Part shown: positions 1-12,850 of the stretch, one piece after another
Position numbering within the stretch: the first letter of the stretch is position 1
How the letters are laid out: every line of letters begins with the position of its first letter
From: Poteriospumella lacustris
Taxonomy: Eukaryota > Sar > Chrysophyceae > Chromulinales > Dinobryaceae
Length of the DNA: 20,481 bases
Direction of reading: 5' to 3'
NCBI GenBank assembly: GCA_008000375.1
Contig: SMOI01000498.1
Location: 1-20,481, forward strand
Made by a program: the position numbers and the translations under genes
The notes under the pieces: generated by a model
Told to the model about the DNA's origin: nothing
Seen by the model: the letters and a program-made list of their open reading frames with translations, nothing else
Database searches by the model: none

Positions 1-35
1 AAGCACCATCCTGATCTTCATCTAACGAATTACAG

Positions 36-162
36 AGAGCTGGAAGTTTCCATTCAAACCCACTCGATTGGCGGTCTGACCAACTACGACTTCTTGCTCG
101 CGAAGGGCATCGACAACGTTGAGATCGACTACAGCCCTAAATGGCTTCGTGAGAACGCTTGA
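36..162 (+). CDS. 3' terminal exon of an unidentified protein (partial)
   Basis: Only the C-terminal part is in the window. An acceptor-like sequence (a CTAAC branch-like motif at 22-26, then TACAG ending at 35) is followed by an open frame of about 41 codons closing with TGA at 160-162. The peptide runs from Glu-Leu-Glu-Val-Ser-Ile-Gln through Gly-Gly-Leu-Thr-Asn-Tyr-Asp-Phe to a C-terminus of Trp-Leu-Arg-Glu-Asn-Ala. It looks like folded protein rather than low complexity, but I do not recognise the family. The exon start is inferred from the splice consensus; the first base completes a split codon. Upstream exons lie outside the window. Confidence 0.55.
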
Positions 163-829
163 AGATGGATTATGCATGTTCTATTTATCTGTAACTCATT
201 TCTTCTTTGGCACGTCGTCTGTCAGGCTATGTAAGGGTCCTGATATCTTCGAACATGTGGCGATCCAGGCATCACAGTGCTGAACGATTTTCCCGTTGCC
301 CTTTGTAAATGTTAAGTAACATGAAATGGACCCATCATCCTTTCACCAGGGTGATGATATCGGGGTTTTTTAATACCCATTATGGTTAGTTGAAATGAAG
401 TCATTTCCTGCCGGCTGAAGGGAGCACACTGGACAGACATTGTATGCTTGATCGTCAAATGCTGAGCACAGATGCTCCAGCACAGATACTCTAATATTCA
501 TCGTAGATATTCCCCATAACTATGACTGTACCTTATTTATTGAAGAGAAAATCAAAGACAAAGACAAAGACCCGCCTTGCCATTTGCAGAAGGGAGACGA
601 CAGACCTTACCGACGACTCTGCAGTCGATTCACAGTGCAGCCTCACTGATGGTTTGAGTGACAGAGCTTGTCGGTCGGTCATGCAGCGTTGGTTGGTTGT
701 CACTCGTCATCGTCCATCGAACGAAGTTTATGCTACGATACCCAATACCGATTGTACCATATACAGTCGATAACCTCGTCATATGCATATACGGATATCA
801 GTGTGCAATAAGGAATAGACCGTGTAGAA
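163..829. other. Intergenic: 3' flank of first gene and promoter of CMS1-like gene
   Basis: About 667 bp with no convincing gene. It should hold the 3' UTR of the upstream gene and the promoter and 5' UTR of the CMS1-like gene. An 83-codon frame at 522-773 is Lys/Thr/Arg-rich with no recognisable domain and is probably not translated. A/T-rich TATA-like stretches occur at about 749-800, but none is distinctive. No tRNA or other RNA gene was seen. Confidence 0.5.
465..491. repeat. Short direct repeat, 13 bp twice
   Basis: The 13-mer AGCACAGATGCTC at 465-477 recurs at 479-491 with one change (AGCACAGATACTC), separated by one base. It lies in the intergenic region ahead of the CMS1-like gene. 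It may be chance or a minor tandem duplication. Confidence 0.5.
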
Positions 830-1930
830 ATGGGAGACATTCTTGATGACGATCAGTTCCTGGCAGAAGAAGCCTCCGATGACCAAGACAACGACAGCAG
901 CGTCCAGGGTGACGAGGAGTCTGCAGTTGACTATCTGGAAGAAAGTGGCGATGAAGGTGCCGACCATGACAGTGATGAAGATGAGGAGGACGAGGATGGA
1001 CACAATGGCGGTGCGAATTCGGAGGATAAGAAGCGCAAACGAAAAGAGAAATTCGCCGAGCTGAAGGCCAAGCGCCGAAAGCTAATGGAGATAAAGCAAC
1101 AAGAAGAAGTTGCCTTGCATATTGTCCAAGAGAGCGACTCTGAAGCCAATATGCAATTACAACCTGAAGAAATGTTGCTGTTGATCGAAGAAGCCAAACA
1201 GCGCCATCGCTTGGTCCCCGAAGAGTACACCAACGTCCATTTCGACATCGAACACTTTTTCAATCCCGCCATCGAAGCGACGTCTGTCACTGAGTCTGCG
1301 ACGAAGAAGCTAAGCCCTTTTGTCCGAGCCTTGTCGGCAACGTTGCCCAATTATCGCAAACTGTTGACCGCCGAAGGTTGCAAAGACGTGAAGTCCGAAG
1401 ACTTCGGATCGCCATTGGTCGTCATCGTTACGGCCAGTGCTATCCGTGCCACCGAAATCATTCAAGGGCTACATGCCAAAATCCATCACTGCAAATTGGC
1501 CAAACTGTTCAGCAAACACATCAAAATCACCGAACAAATCGCGACGTTGGCCTCCAGTTATCACCCCATCGTCGTTGGCACGCCGCATCGTCTACATCAA
1601 CTGATCGAACTCGGTGCCTTGTCCTTCAACAAAACACAACTCCTCATGGTCGACTTCACAGCCGATATCAAGAATTTCACGATCCTCACACTGCCCGGGG
1701 TCAACCAAGACTTCGGCAAGTTGCTCTTTCAGTATGTGCACCCGCAGCGGGAGCATTTGCGTACGGCGTTGATCAAGGACAAGCCGTTGCCACCGGATAC
1801 GAAGCCCAAGAAAACCCCGTACAATAAACACGGCAACAAGAGCAAAAAAGGCGGCAAGCCCTTTGCTAAGAAGCCAACTGCTAATGCTACGGGCGCTGCT
1901 GCTGCCCCTGTGAAAGCCGCTGCCAAATAG
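830..1930 (+). CDS. CMS1: CMS1/CMSS1-family ribosome biogenesis protein
   Basis: Single-exon gene of 366 residues, closed by TAG. The family (yeast Cms1, human CMSS1) is nucleolar and associated with the 90S/small-subunit pre-ribosome. It resembles a degenerate DEAD-box helicase domain lacking the ATPase motifs. Seen here: an acidic N-terminus (residues 1-65, Asp/Glu-rich), a basic Lys/Arg patch (about 67-85), then a central domain (about 165-300) with the signatures LVVIVTASAIRATEII, KLFSKHIKITEQ, VVGTPHRLHQLIELGAL and LLMVDF, which correspond to the helicase-like core. The tail is Lys/Ala/Pro-rich (about 320-366), typical of nucleolar proteins. It is longer than the human protein (about 280 residues) mainly because of the low-complexity ends. 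The first ATG opening the acidic region was taken as start. Its 3' end converges with that of the DENND4-like gene. Confidence 0.88.
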   Translation: MGDILDDDQFLAEEASDDQDNDSSVQGDEESAVDYLEESGDEGADHDSDEDEEDEDGHNGGANSEDKKRKRKEKFAELKAKRRKLMEIKQQEEVALHIVQESDSEANMQLQPEEMLLLIEEAKQRHRLVPEEYTNVHFDIEHFFNPAIEATSVTESATKKLSPFVRALSATLPNYRKLLTAEGCKDVKSEDFGSPLVVIVTASAIRATEIIQGLHAKIHHCKLAKLFSKHIKITEQIATLASSYHPIVVGTPHRLHQLIELGALSFNKTQLLMVDFTADIKNFTILTLPGVNQDFGKLLFQYVHPQREHLRTALIKDKPLPPDTKPKKTPYNKHGNKSKKGGKPFAKKPTANATGAAAAPVKAAAK

Positions 1931-2258
1931 ACGCTGCCCGCGCACTGCTGTTTCGCCTGCCGCTGCCTCATACACACACCTCTGATGGCGTGGAATCTGT
2001 ACAAATACTAATATTAAGCCCACCACCACCACCACTATCACCATCGCCACCCACAACCTGTTTCTTTCGGTAGTTAATGACTGGACGACCACCGCCCTTC
2101 GGCATGGTCGCGTCGCGAGTTCGCGGGGGGCTGCATCGTGGACCAATGCCCCCGCCCTTCAAAAACAAAACAACGGCACCATATACAGCAAACAAACCAA
2201 GTGCGAAGAAGAATGGTAAAGGCGCGCCGTTGTGGGAGCACACTGCGGACTGCTCTCT
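1931..2258. other. Convergent 3' intergenic region
   Basis: About 328 bp between the CMS1-like stop (1930) and the stop of the DENND4-like gene (2259-2261, opposite strand). It contains a CCA/CAC-rich run at about 2021-2053. Overlapping frames on both strands have no conserved features. It probably contains both 3' UTRs, and no clear polyadenylation signal could be fixed. Confidence 0.5.
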
Positions 2259-4918
2259 CTATGGCAGCACCCCGATCATGGCCCGCACCGTATTGGCGGT
2301 GTTGTTCGTCGTACACGACATCAACGCTGCTTCTCCAATACCCATCGACTGGAAGTCCACGGGCGACATGACGCACTTGATGGCGTCGAGGAAGATCTTG
2401 TCGAAGTTGATGTCCTAGGTCACAGGGGACAGGCAGGCAGGCAGGCGGGCAGGCAGCGTTAGCGTCGTTCATAAGGAGAGAGAGAGACAGAGAGAAGCCA
2501 GTCTTACCTTGGTATAGTCCCGGAGAAGCCCCGTCTTCGTCGCATCGTAGACCGGCATATGCGCGAAATGGACCCCCAGAATCAACAATCGCGTGTACAC
2601 GATGCGAGCCTTGACGATGTCCGCTTCCGATGTCCGCGTCGTGGCGGTGGTCGCTGCTGCCGTTTCGTCATGTTCGTTTTCCTCGTCCCCATCCCCGTCC
2701 TCTGCGTCTCCTTCATCGTGGCCATCGCGGTGCCCCTTCGATGACGAGGACGCGGACGCGCCACCTGTCGCGGGTCCCGTCGGAAACAGCGACGGACACG
2801 CGGTGAAATGAATCATCGCCGTGCGTAAGCCATCGGGTGAGCCATCCAAATTGCTCACGACCATGTCCGACAAGATCCGGAATTCCGCCTCGGAACAAGC
2901 GGGGAACAGGTCTTTGATGTCCAAGTAATCGCCCGGCAGGCCCTGCAACAACCGCTGCATCTTCTTCTCCACGACCGACGGTAACCATCCGAGGACCAAC
3001 GGCGACGGTAAATCACGTAACCGCTCGTCGGCGGTGATACGGCGATGCTGGCTACGGTAGAAGTAATCTTTGGACACGGCCATCGCGGCAGCGGCTCGCT
3101 TCTCGGAGGGTGACGGGAGAAGCGTCGTCTGGGTCGTCGTCGTGGAAGCGGAGGGTGTGGTCGGGGTAGTCGCCGCCTCCGTCGAGGACGTCGACGAGGC
3201 GGTGTGAGTGGGGAAGGACAGGCCCGACGGCACATGGAACCGACCGCTGTACCACAAGAGATTCCAATAAATCGCGGGGTGGTTCTCGTGCAGCCAGTAC
3301 CCGTTCTGTGCCAACTCGCCGACTTTCAACAACAACTCTTCGTACTCAAACTGCATCACGAACGGCGACATCATCGTCACTTCTTCGTCCCACCCGCGTT
3401 GCAACGTCGGCAAGGCGGCACCACCTGCCGCCGCCTCCGCCGCCGCTCCTGCGGCTCCTGCGGCGGGATCCACCGTCGCTTCGTACTGCGTGACGCAGAG
3501 CGTCGGCGACAGCGACTTCTGACAGTGCGTACACAGGATGCCCATGTCCGCATTGAACGACGTCTTGCTCACCGACAGCCGGGCATTGGCCGGGCGGTGG
3601 ACGTCGATGCTGTTGCCATGACACCAACGCGCCATGATCTCTTCGAACATCATCGAGATGCCGCAGTCGCAGACACACTCACAACGGACACCCAGACCCA
3701 CCCGACGTTCCATCGTCGCCGCTTGCAACGACGACAAGATCTGCTCTTGGACCTTGTCCAACGTCCACGTCTCGTCTTCTTCCTCCTCCGCCTCCTCCGC
3801 CTCCGCCTCCGCATCGACGTCGGCACTGTGCTCGTCGTGGTCGTGGTCGTCATCGCGGTGGCTGCTGTGCAGCCCATCGTCCGTGGCAACGTGATGATCC
3901 TTGTGCACGTGGTCGTCCTCGTCCTCCTGCTCGGGCAGCGGCGAGAGCTGCGAGTCTCGCGAATACGCCGACTTGTGCGGTGTCTTCGCGGCCGTTTCTT
4001 CGTTGAGCAGGATACCCCGCACGTCGTCGGTGAGTAAATCGACGTCGTGCGGAGGCGCCGCGGCCGGAGGAGGAGCGGGGGAGGCGTCCGCTCTGGGTGA
4101 CGCCTGCGACGCGGACGACGCGGACGACGACGCGGACGACGCCGATGACCGTCGCTGAGACGCCGACGACGGCGCGTCGAGGCGGCTGTCGTCCAGTTGG
4201 CTGTCGTTCAAATCGTCGTCGAAACGCTCCTCCGCCGCCAGCGTCGCAATCAGCTGCATCTTTTCGATCGACAGCCGCTTCGGATCCGGCGCCCCACCGC
4301 CACCGCTGCCACCGCCGCTGCCGCCGCGGCCGCTGCTCGGAGCGTTTGGAGCGGTGGTCATCGGTGCCGTGGGTGGTCGTACAGGACTCACCGCCGCGCT
4401 GGGGATCGGCGTAGTCACTTGCGACGTGTGCGTCGAGGACTTCATCGCTTGAAACAGCGACGATCCTTTGCTCAAGAAACTCGAAATGGCCCCCGTCGCA
4501 CGCCCGGTGGTGGCTTGTGGAGGAGGCACCGGCGATGATTTGCCACTGGCGGCGGTCGACGAGCCCGAGGCAGTTGCGTTGGCGGCGGTGGCATCGCGAT
4601 GGAAGAAACCGCCGCCCATTTTCGAGATCAAATTCATCGGCGATCGGCTGAGGTCCTGCGTCACTTGGCTGAACATCGACCCGCCTCGATGGGCACCGCC
4701 GTCCCCGGGCGAGGACAACTGCAGCCCATGCGACGCCAACGCCGTCGACGTCGCCGACGACGTCGTCGAGCGGGCGGTCGCCATCGTGAAACTGCTTTGA
4801 CGCGACTTCGTCGACAAATGCGAATGGCGACGTTGCAATCGCTGCGCCAAGTCGTAGATCTTCTTCGAGCGCTTCTGCAAATAGTCGTAGACCCGGGGCC
4901 ACGCCGCATGTTTCGACA

Positions 4919-4972
<54 letters not shown>

Positions 4973-7900
4973 TCGTCGCCTCATGACCATTCGTGTGCGT
5001 GTGCTGGGCGGCGATGGCCATGGCTTCCAGAACGCCAGCACCGCCCAAGAGGGCAATGTCCTGTGGATGGCCATACCCCGCCGCCGACTTGGGACGGAAA
5101 AACACCACCGTGCCCCCCGCCCGTTTCAACTTCAGCGTATCTTCCAAATCGTGCACGTACCGATCGTGCACGAGCAACGAGGCGATCACGGCCTTGGGCA
5201 CTTCGCGCCGACGACGACTACGCGACGACGTGGACGTGGACGAGGACGACGCCTTGCCACTGCCACTGCTGCTGCCTTTCGTCGGGGTCGTCGTGGGCAG
5301 CAACGCCTCCGAACGGGGTTGCCCACCTCCGCCAAACGCCCCACCCATCGAGAAACTCTCTTGCACCTTGTACGAGTACCACGAGAACCCGATCTCCTCC
5401 ATGAAATAGAAGGCATCCACTTCGCGACCCACGTCATCGATGGCCAACGCCGCGCCATCGACGGCGTCACGTTTGGCGCCAATCGCCTTGATATACTGGC
5501 CGTACGTCAGCGCATTGGGCACCAGTCCCGACTGCTGCATCGTCTTAAACACCAACGCGGAGATACGGCGCATGGAATCACCACCCGCGGCCGCGCAGGC
5601 CACCAATACCGTACGCCACGTCGTCTCGGAGATGTGGTCGCTGAGCCCCCAACAGTCGATCACCGCCAACATGCCCAAGATCTGCAGCATGTCCGCCAAC
5701 GGACGGTGGCCATTCTTCACCCGCAGCGACATCGTCGTGATCACCGTGCTCATCGTCGTCAGGACCGCCGACATCATCGACATCGACACGTGATTCTTCG
5801 GGGCCAACGACGACGAGGACGAAGACGACGACGACGCTGACGAGGCTGCTGCCTGTGCGGACGACACCGCCGAGGATGCCAACATACTCAACGAGTACTG
5901 CGAGGTGGCCGCTAGTTGCTGTTGTTGATGATGCTGATGACTCGAATTGATGTCGGAGAACAGCCGCTCGGTGGGGTTGCGTACGAGGAGTTTGACGGTG
6001 GGGTTGACCTTGCTCAGCATAAACAGTCGCTCTTGGCGCAATTCTTTGATGCGCCGATGAATGAAGTCGTCCACCGTCGTCACCAACGCGGGGTCCAAGG
6101 TGGGCCACCCCTTGCTGTAGCAATAGACCGGGCGGTTGTTCTCCTCCTCCTCCTCGTCGCCGCCGCCACCGCCGCCGTGAACGGTCACAGTTGTGGTTGC
6201 TTCTCCCCGGACGACGGGACTGTTGTCATCACGAGGCGAGGAGACCGACGAGGCGCTCGGTGCTTCCATACGATGATTCAACGTTGGACCGGGAAGAATC
6301 AACGGCCCCAACGAGGCCACATGCAATTGCAAGTTCTCGTCGCGGTCCAATTCACGACGGGCGATCGCATAAGCCCACGAGGTCATCGCAGCGGCATCTT
6401 TCGTCTCGTCCAAATGGGCAAACTGAATGAATTGCAGCAAATCCTGCAGCTTCTGGTTCTGCGTGGGATGGTGGGAGTACGTGATCCCATGCGGCTGCTG
6501 CTGGCCACTGCCCATGGTACGCAGGGGGCTAATCGAGGACGAGGTAGCGACGTACGTCAACTGCAACGGCTTGGCCGACGACGAGGAGGCGGCTGTGGAC
6601 TGACCCGTCGCCGATGATGCGGATGATGACGCTGTCGCGCCGCTATTGGCAGCCCCCGCCGCAGAGGCACGTTGCAAGGTCTGCTGCTGCATGGTCTTGC
6701 TCAAACACGACCATCGATATTCACACTCCAACAGCTTGTACAACGGATACGGGAGCTCAGAGACACCATGGCCACCCGCCGGACCATGACGGTTCGCGTG
6801 TTGTCCATTCACCGTCACGACCGTGGTACCACCGTGACCATTATGCATCAAACTCGACGCCGTTAAACCCAAGCCCAACTGTTGTTGCAAACGTGAGGCT
6901 TCTTCAAAGAACACCAACGATTGAGAGGTCCCTTCCGAACGACTCTGTAACAGCACCGAAAACATCTGGGTTTCCATCAACAACTCCAACACCGGGCGGC
7001 AGTGTACATCCGCATGATTCATATACTCATCGACCATGAATTCTTCACGAAACGTGCGATAGGTATCCGCACTTAAGTCTTCCACCGGTGGGATGATGAA
7101 CGCCGTATAATCCCCCAACAGATCGGCCATGAACGACATGAAGGCATCGCGTACGGTCAACGTGGGGAATTTGGTCCAATCGCGCGGTGGATAGTCCGAC
7201 ATCGACTGCGATTGGAAGTCAAAGGCGCTGTCGATTTCTTCCAATTCATCGAGTTGGGGGCCAATGCGGAAATCATCCGTAATTTTCAACAAACGCGCGC
7301 GCAATCGTAGTTTCGGTGCGCTCGGCAACGACTTCGCGATGCTTTCCAAGTTGGTGCAGGGCTCGACGTATTTGCCATTGAATTGATGAATCGAATTGGA
7401 GACCAGATCAATGACGTAGGTGCCTTTCAAGAGCGGATACTGCAAATGCATCGATTGAATGTATTTCTTCGAGATCTCGGGGCCCTGGGCCGTATGAATC
7501 TGTTTGCCCACCAACGAATCGTCCAAATGAATACCCACCATGAATCCGCCCGGTGCTTGTAGCAAGCCTATCAAGGTAGGAGGCAAACGAGAGACGAAAC
7601 AAGAGGCCCATTGCAACGGGAACAACAACATGCGCAACGTTTCCATCGTCTCCGTCAACAACGCGTTGGAATGGGAGACGAAGACAATCTTTGCCTCCCG
7701 CAGCATCAATGCATAGACGCACAACAACACATCTACGGAGAAGCATCGCAATGGCCCGGCAAAGTCTAAATCCATGATGGGAAAGAAACGTTCGCTGGGA
7801 ACATCGAAGGTAATCGATGCCATGGGCCGGGACGTCGATGAGATCAACGCTGCGTCCAGGACCAATTGAAACGGTCGACCTCCTTCGACCGGAATAGGCA

Positions 7901-9254
7901 CTTGTCCAACTACCGCACCAATGAAATGCTCCAATGGACAAATGCTGGAAGACAAGGAGATGGAATACAATTGACGCAAATAGCGGCGCATAGCTCTACA
8001 AAGGCGGGTATTACAAGCACAAACGGGAGAGACCATCAGCACAAGTGGGTCAGCAAGGACAGCACCACCATGGTCAGCAAACCACGTACCGGTAGAAGGG
8101 GACTCGTGACAGAACACAGATGAGCTTCGGGCAGAAAATGCCTTTTCCCTCAGGAATGGTAAAGTCCTGTACGAAACGAACGATTGAGAGCACGTGTTTA
8201 ACACTTTAATCGACTGGAAACACATTTCGCATGCGGGCAGTACGCACCTCGTCGTCACCCCAAAGCTGACGAAACCCGGCCATAAGGTCCTCTTTTGGAA
8301 CGTCTTCGTAAAACTTCAAACAAGCGACGTATAGATGTTTGCCGTCTTGATCGGTGAAGACGAACGTGAAGAAGGATGGCAGTGGGTATTGATTGCGATC
8401 GCATAGCTCCAGGCGTAGACCATGAGGAAACATGAATGCAGGAAGAGCATCTTCAGGAAGCGATAAATGCTTATAATCCTTCGTAGGAATTCGATCAAGT
8501 AAACTTGCTTCGTATCCCACATTGCAGAGGCCAATGGCCGTCACGGGTTGAATGATAAAAATAATGTCGTTGGTGGCATAGGGGTTGGCGTTTCCATGTT
8601 CACGATCGATAGCCACGTATTTCTCTGGAATTTCATCAAGGCTGGACTTTTTGACCGCATTGATGTCCAAAATAAGTGATTCTCCGACGAGTTTGGAGTC
8701 TGGTTTGATGGCGGCACGCTGAATAGCGATGTATCCGCACGGGGCTATGTAGCCAGAGCCTTTACCAGACATGGTATTTCTAAGAAGTTCGAATCCATTC
8801 GGAATACTTTCGCCAGGTGCCAGAAAGGTTATCTGCAACAGGTGGAAGTTAGAACGTCGTACAATACACTACCACCATATCAGCACCTTCATACGGTACC
8901 TTGGTAATGTGATCTGGGCGCCCAGAAAATTTTCTTTTCCGAAAAGCAATAATGGGATGATCCAGCGGCTCGCCGCCAATGGTAGTATCAACGAGAATCC
9001 AAGAGTTCGGATCAGGTACAGAATCTCCTGAAGTCAGTATAGAAGACGCTTCGTCAGTTTGGGTAAGTGGTAGTGGCACGCAGACACTTACCGTTCCCAA
9101 GCAACACAACATCAGTGATAGCTTCTTCCCATACTTCCTTTGCAGTAAGAGGAGGATCGTCCTCATTCAAAGAAAGGGGAAATGTGGTGCATTTCAACGG
9201 TTCGGCTTTTCGACCAACCGTCGCGAAGAAATCGATCGCGTTTTGGCTCGCCAT
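2259..9254 (-). CDS. DENND4-like protein: MABP, DENN, PPR-like (candidate Rab guanine nucleotide exchange factor)
   Basis: Six exons on the minus strand: 9254-9092, 9027-8900, 8832-8248, 8166-8090, 7995-2508 and 2414-2259, giving 2198 codons plus stop. Each junction has GT-AG and preserves frame. Exons 1-3 carry an MABP-like domain (about residues 45-160, ITDVVLLGN ... PGESIPNGFELLRNT ... GYIAIQR) and the uDENN part (PHGLRLEL ... FTFVFTDQDGKHLYVACLKFYE). Exon 4 supplies the cDENN start (FCPKLICVLSRVPFY), joined to RAMRRYLRQLYSISLSS and PLEHFIGAVVGQVPIP in exon 5; dDENN follows near 600-680. A PPR-like helical segment lies near 1080-1160. A Cys-rich stretch (CECVCDCG ... CTHCQ) lies at about 1750-1805, before a conserved block with HPAIYWNLLWYSGRFHVPSGL. 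This order matches animal DENND4/Crag and plant DENN-PPR proteins, which act on Rab10-class GTPases in secretion. Poly-Ser, poly-Thr, Ala/Ser and acidic tracts separate the domains. The final exon ends NTVRAMIGVLP. Start chosen at MASQNAIDFF; an in-frame extension upstream is possible. Confidence 0.85.
2429..2497. repeat. Two microsatellites inside the last DENND4-like intron
   Basis: The 93-nt intron 2415-2507 (minus strand) consists largely of an (AGGC)n-type run at about 2429-2456 and a (GA)n-type run at about 2475-2497. On the sense strand these read as CCTG and CT repeats and so form a long polypyrimidine tract upstream of the CTAG acceptor at 2415-2418. Confidence 0.75.
4921..4971. repeat. 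(GTC)17 trinucleotide microsatellite coding for poly-Thr
   Basis: Seventeen uninterrupted GTC units on the plus strand, flanked by ATC units. On the coding minus strand the run is read as ACG and encodes a run of about 17-18 Thr at roughly residues 1327-1343 of the DENND4-like protein, between two low-complexity linkers. One codon repeated without synonymous change suggests recent slippage. Confidence 0.9.
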
Positions 9255-9498
9255 TACCCGATGATTAGAGGATACACGTTTTGCGAAATTGAAACTAAGA
9301 GCACAACACTTATCCTCTGAAGAAGATCTGATCACTATAACCACGAGATGTCAGCTATAGTTTTGTGCTTCAAATGATTCGGGTGGGGTGACTTGTGATG
9401 TCGCGATTTTCATTGATGGCCCAGCCCAGACTTTGGCGCTTGTGGGGTCTACGTAGACAGAACGCGATGATGACGACGTGGGTGAATGCGACGACCAT

Positions 9499-9532
9499 CG
9501 CATCGATGCGAAATGGCATCGATGCATCGATG
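9499..9532. promoter_or_regulatory. CATCGATG palindrome cluster, candidate transcription-factor site
   Basis: A perfect 12-bp palindrome CGCATCGATGCG (9499-9510) is followed six bases later by a perfect 16-bp palindrome, CATCGATGCATCGATG (9517-9532). Together they give three copies of CATCGATG within 34 bp in the divergent promoter. The palindromic form suggests a dimeric DNA-binding protein. No factor can be named. Confidence 0.5.
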
Positions 9533-9546
9533 TTTGTTCGTCTCGT

Positions 9547-9553
9547 TATAAAA
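9547..9553 (+). promoter_or_regulatory. TATA-like box upstream of the coiled-coil gene
   Basis: TATAAAA lies on the plus strand about 65 bp before the ATG at 9618 and just downstream of the CATCGATG cluster. Position and sequence suit a TATA box. A second TATATAA at about 9609-9615 is too close to the start codon to serve that gene. Confidence 0.4.
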
Positions 9554-9617
9554 CGCTCTAATACAGGGTCACTATTGCACTCTTATATGCGTAGAGGTGG
9601 TGCAGTGTTATATAAGA

Positions 9618-9935
9618 ATGGATGATGACGAGCTCTATGGTGATTTGGAGCTTGCCGCAAAGCAAGCGGACTTGGACAACGCAAGAGCTGAGTTGGAGCA
9701 AACACGAACGGAGAATGAGCAGCTCAAGACAGAGGTGAATCAGCTTCGATCACAAATGCAGCTTCTTGTTGGGGAAAAAGAGTCGTTAGAAAGGAACTGT
9801 TTGACAATATATCGAACAGCCATGAGAGAGATAGGTAGAAAAGACAACGAAATCAAAGAGCTACGGGCTCAAGTAGTTAGATTGACAGTGTCAACGGAAA
9901 CATCAAACCTCAGCAAACAGACTTCCAGTTCATAG
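9618..9935 (+). CDS. Small coiled-coil protein, possibly FLASH (CASP8AP2) N-terminus-like
   Basis: Single-exon frame of 105 residues from the ATG that opens MDDDELYGDLEL, ending with TAG after a Thr/Ser-rich tail. An in-frame start at 9597 would add seven residues but skips the typical acidic N-terminus. Residues about 10-90 form a heptad-rich coiled coil (Glu, Gln, Leu and Arg) with no membrane segment. The pattern of an acidic Leu-Tyr motif, then a coiled coil ending in ESLERN ... AMREIGRKDNEIKEL, recalls the N-terminal coiled coil of FLASH, a histone pre-mRNA processing factor. That similarity rests on a short motif only, so function is uncertain. The gene shares a promoter region with the DENND4-like gene and its stop lies only 57 bp from the convergent CDC48 stop. 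Confidence 0.6.
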   Translation: MDDDELYGDLELAAKQADLDNARAELEQTRTENEQLKTEVNQLRSQMQLLVGEKESLERNCLTIYRTAMREIGRKDNEIKELRAQVVRLTVSTETSNLSKQTSSS

Positions 9936-9992
9936 GAATGCCCAGAAGAAGGCTTCGATGTGGTCTTACATTAGTTTACATCGCCCTTATGT

Positions 9993-12850
<2,858 letters not shown>

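Larger units (their letters stand above)
9255..9617. promoter_or_regulatory. Divergent promoter region of the DENND4-like and coiled-coil genes
   Basis: These 363 bp separate the ATG of the DENND4-like gene (minus, 9254) from the ATG of the small coiled-coil gene (plus, 9618). No other gene is supported here, so both promoters must lie within it. It holds a palindromic CATCGATG cluster at 9499-9532 and a TATAAAA at 9547-9553 on the plus strand, about 65 bp upstream of the coiled-coil ATG. Confidence 0.6.

Noticed and set aside
330-375. Possible hairpin terminator (ATCATC ... GTGATGAT followed by T-run)
   Set aside because: The stem pairs only about four bases well, and the locus is eukaryotic, where rho-independent terminators are not expected.
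522-773. 83-codon plus-strand frame before the CMS1-like gene
   Set aside because: Low-complexity Lys/Thr start, no conserved feature, and overlapping alternative frames; more likely promoter or UTR sequence.
2077-2418. 113-codon plus-strand frame
   Set aside because: Its 3' half is antisense to the last DENND4-like exon, which is supported by splice sites and a coherent peptide end.
3204-4037. 277-codon plus-strand frame
   Set aside because: Antisense to conserved DENND4-like C-terminal coding sequence; composition is driven by the opposite strand's codon bias.
3850-4902. 350-codon minus-strand frame
   Set aside because: Same strand as the DENND4-like exon but in another frame. The real frame stays open across the whole 5.5-kb exon and joins conserved domains.
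4921-4971. CRISPR-like or minisatellite array
   Set aside because: It is a plain trinucleotide run without spacers, in frame inside a coding exon.
4599-5840. 413-codon Arg/His-rich open frame on the plus strand
   Set aside because: It lies wholly antisense to the DENND4-like coding exon. Its Arg/His runs are the complement of repetitive Ser/Thr/Asp codons, and no domain is visible.
8206-8838. Separate 210-residue protein ending FPVD
   Set aside because: It holds the uDENN half only. A GTGCGT donor at 8247 and acceptor at 8167 join it in frame to the cDENN half, so it is part of the DENND4-like gene.
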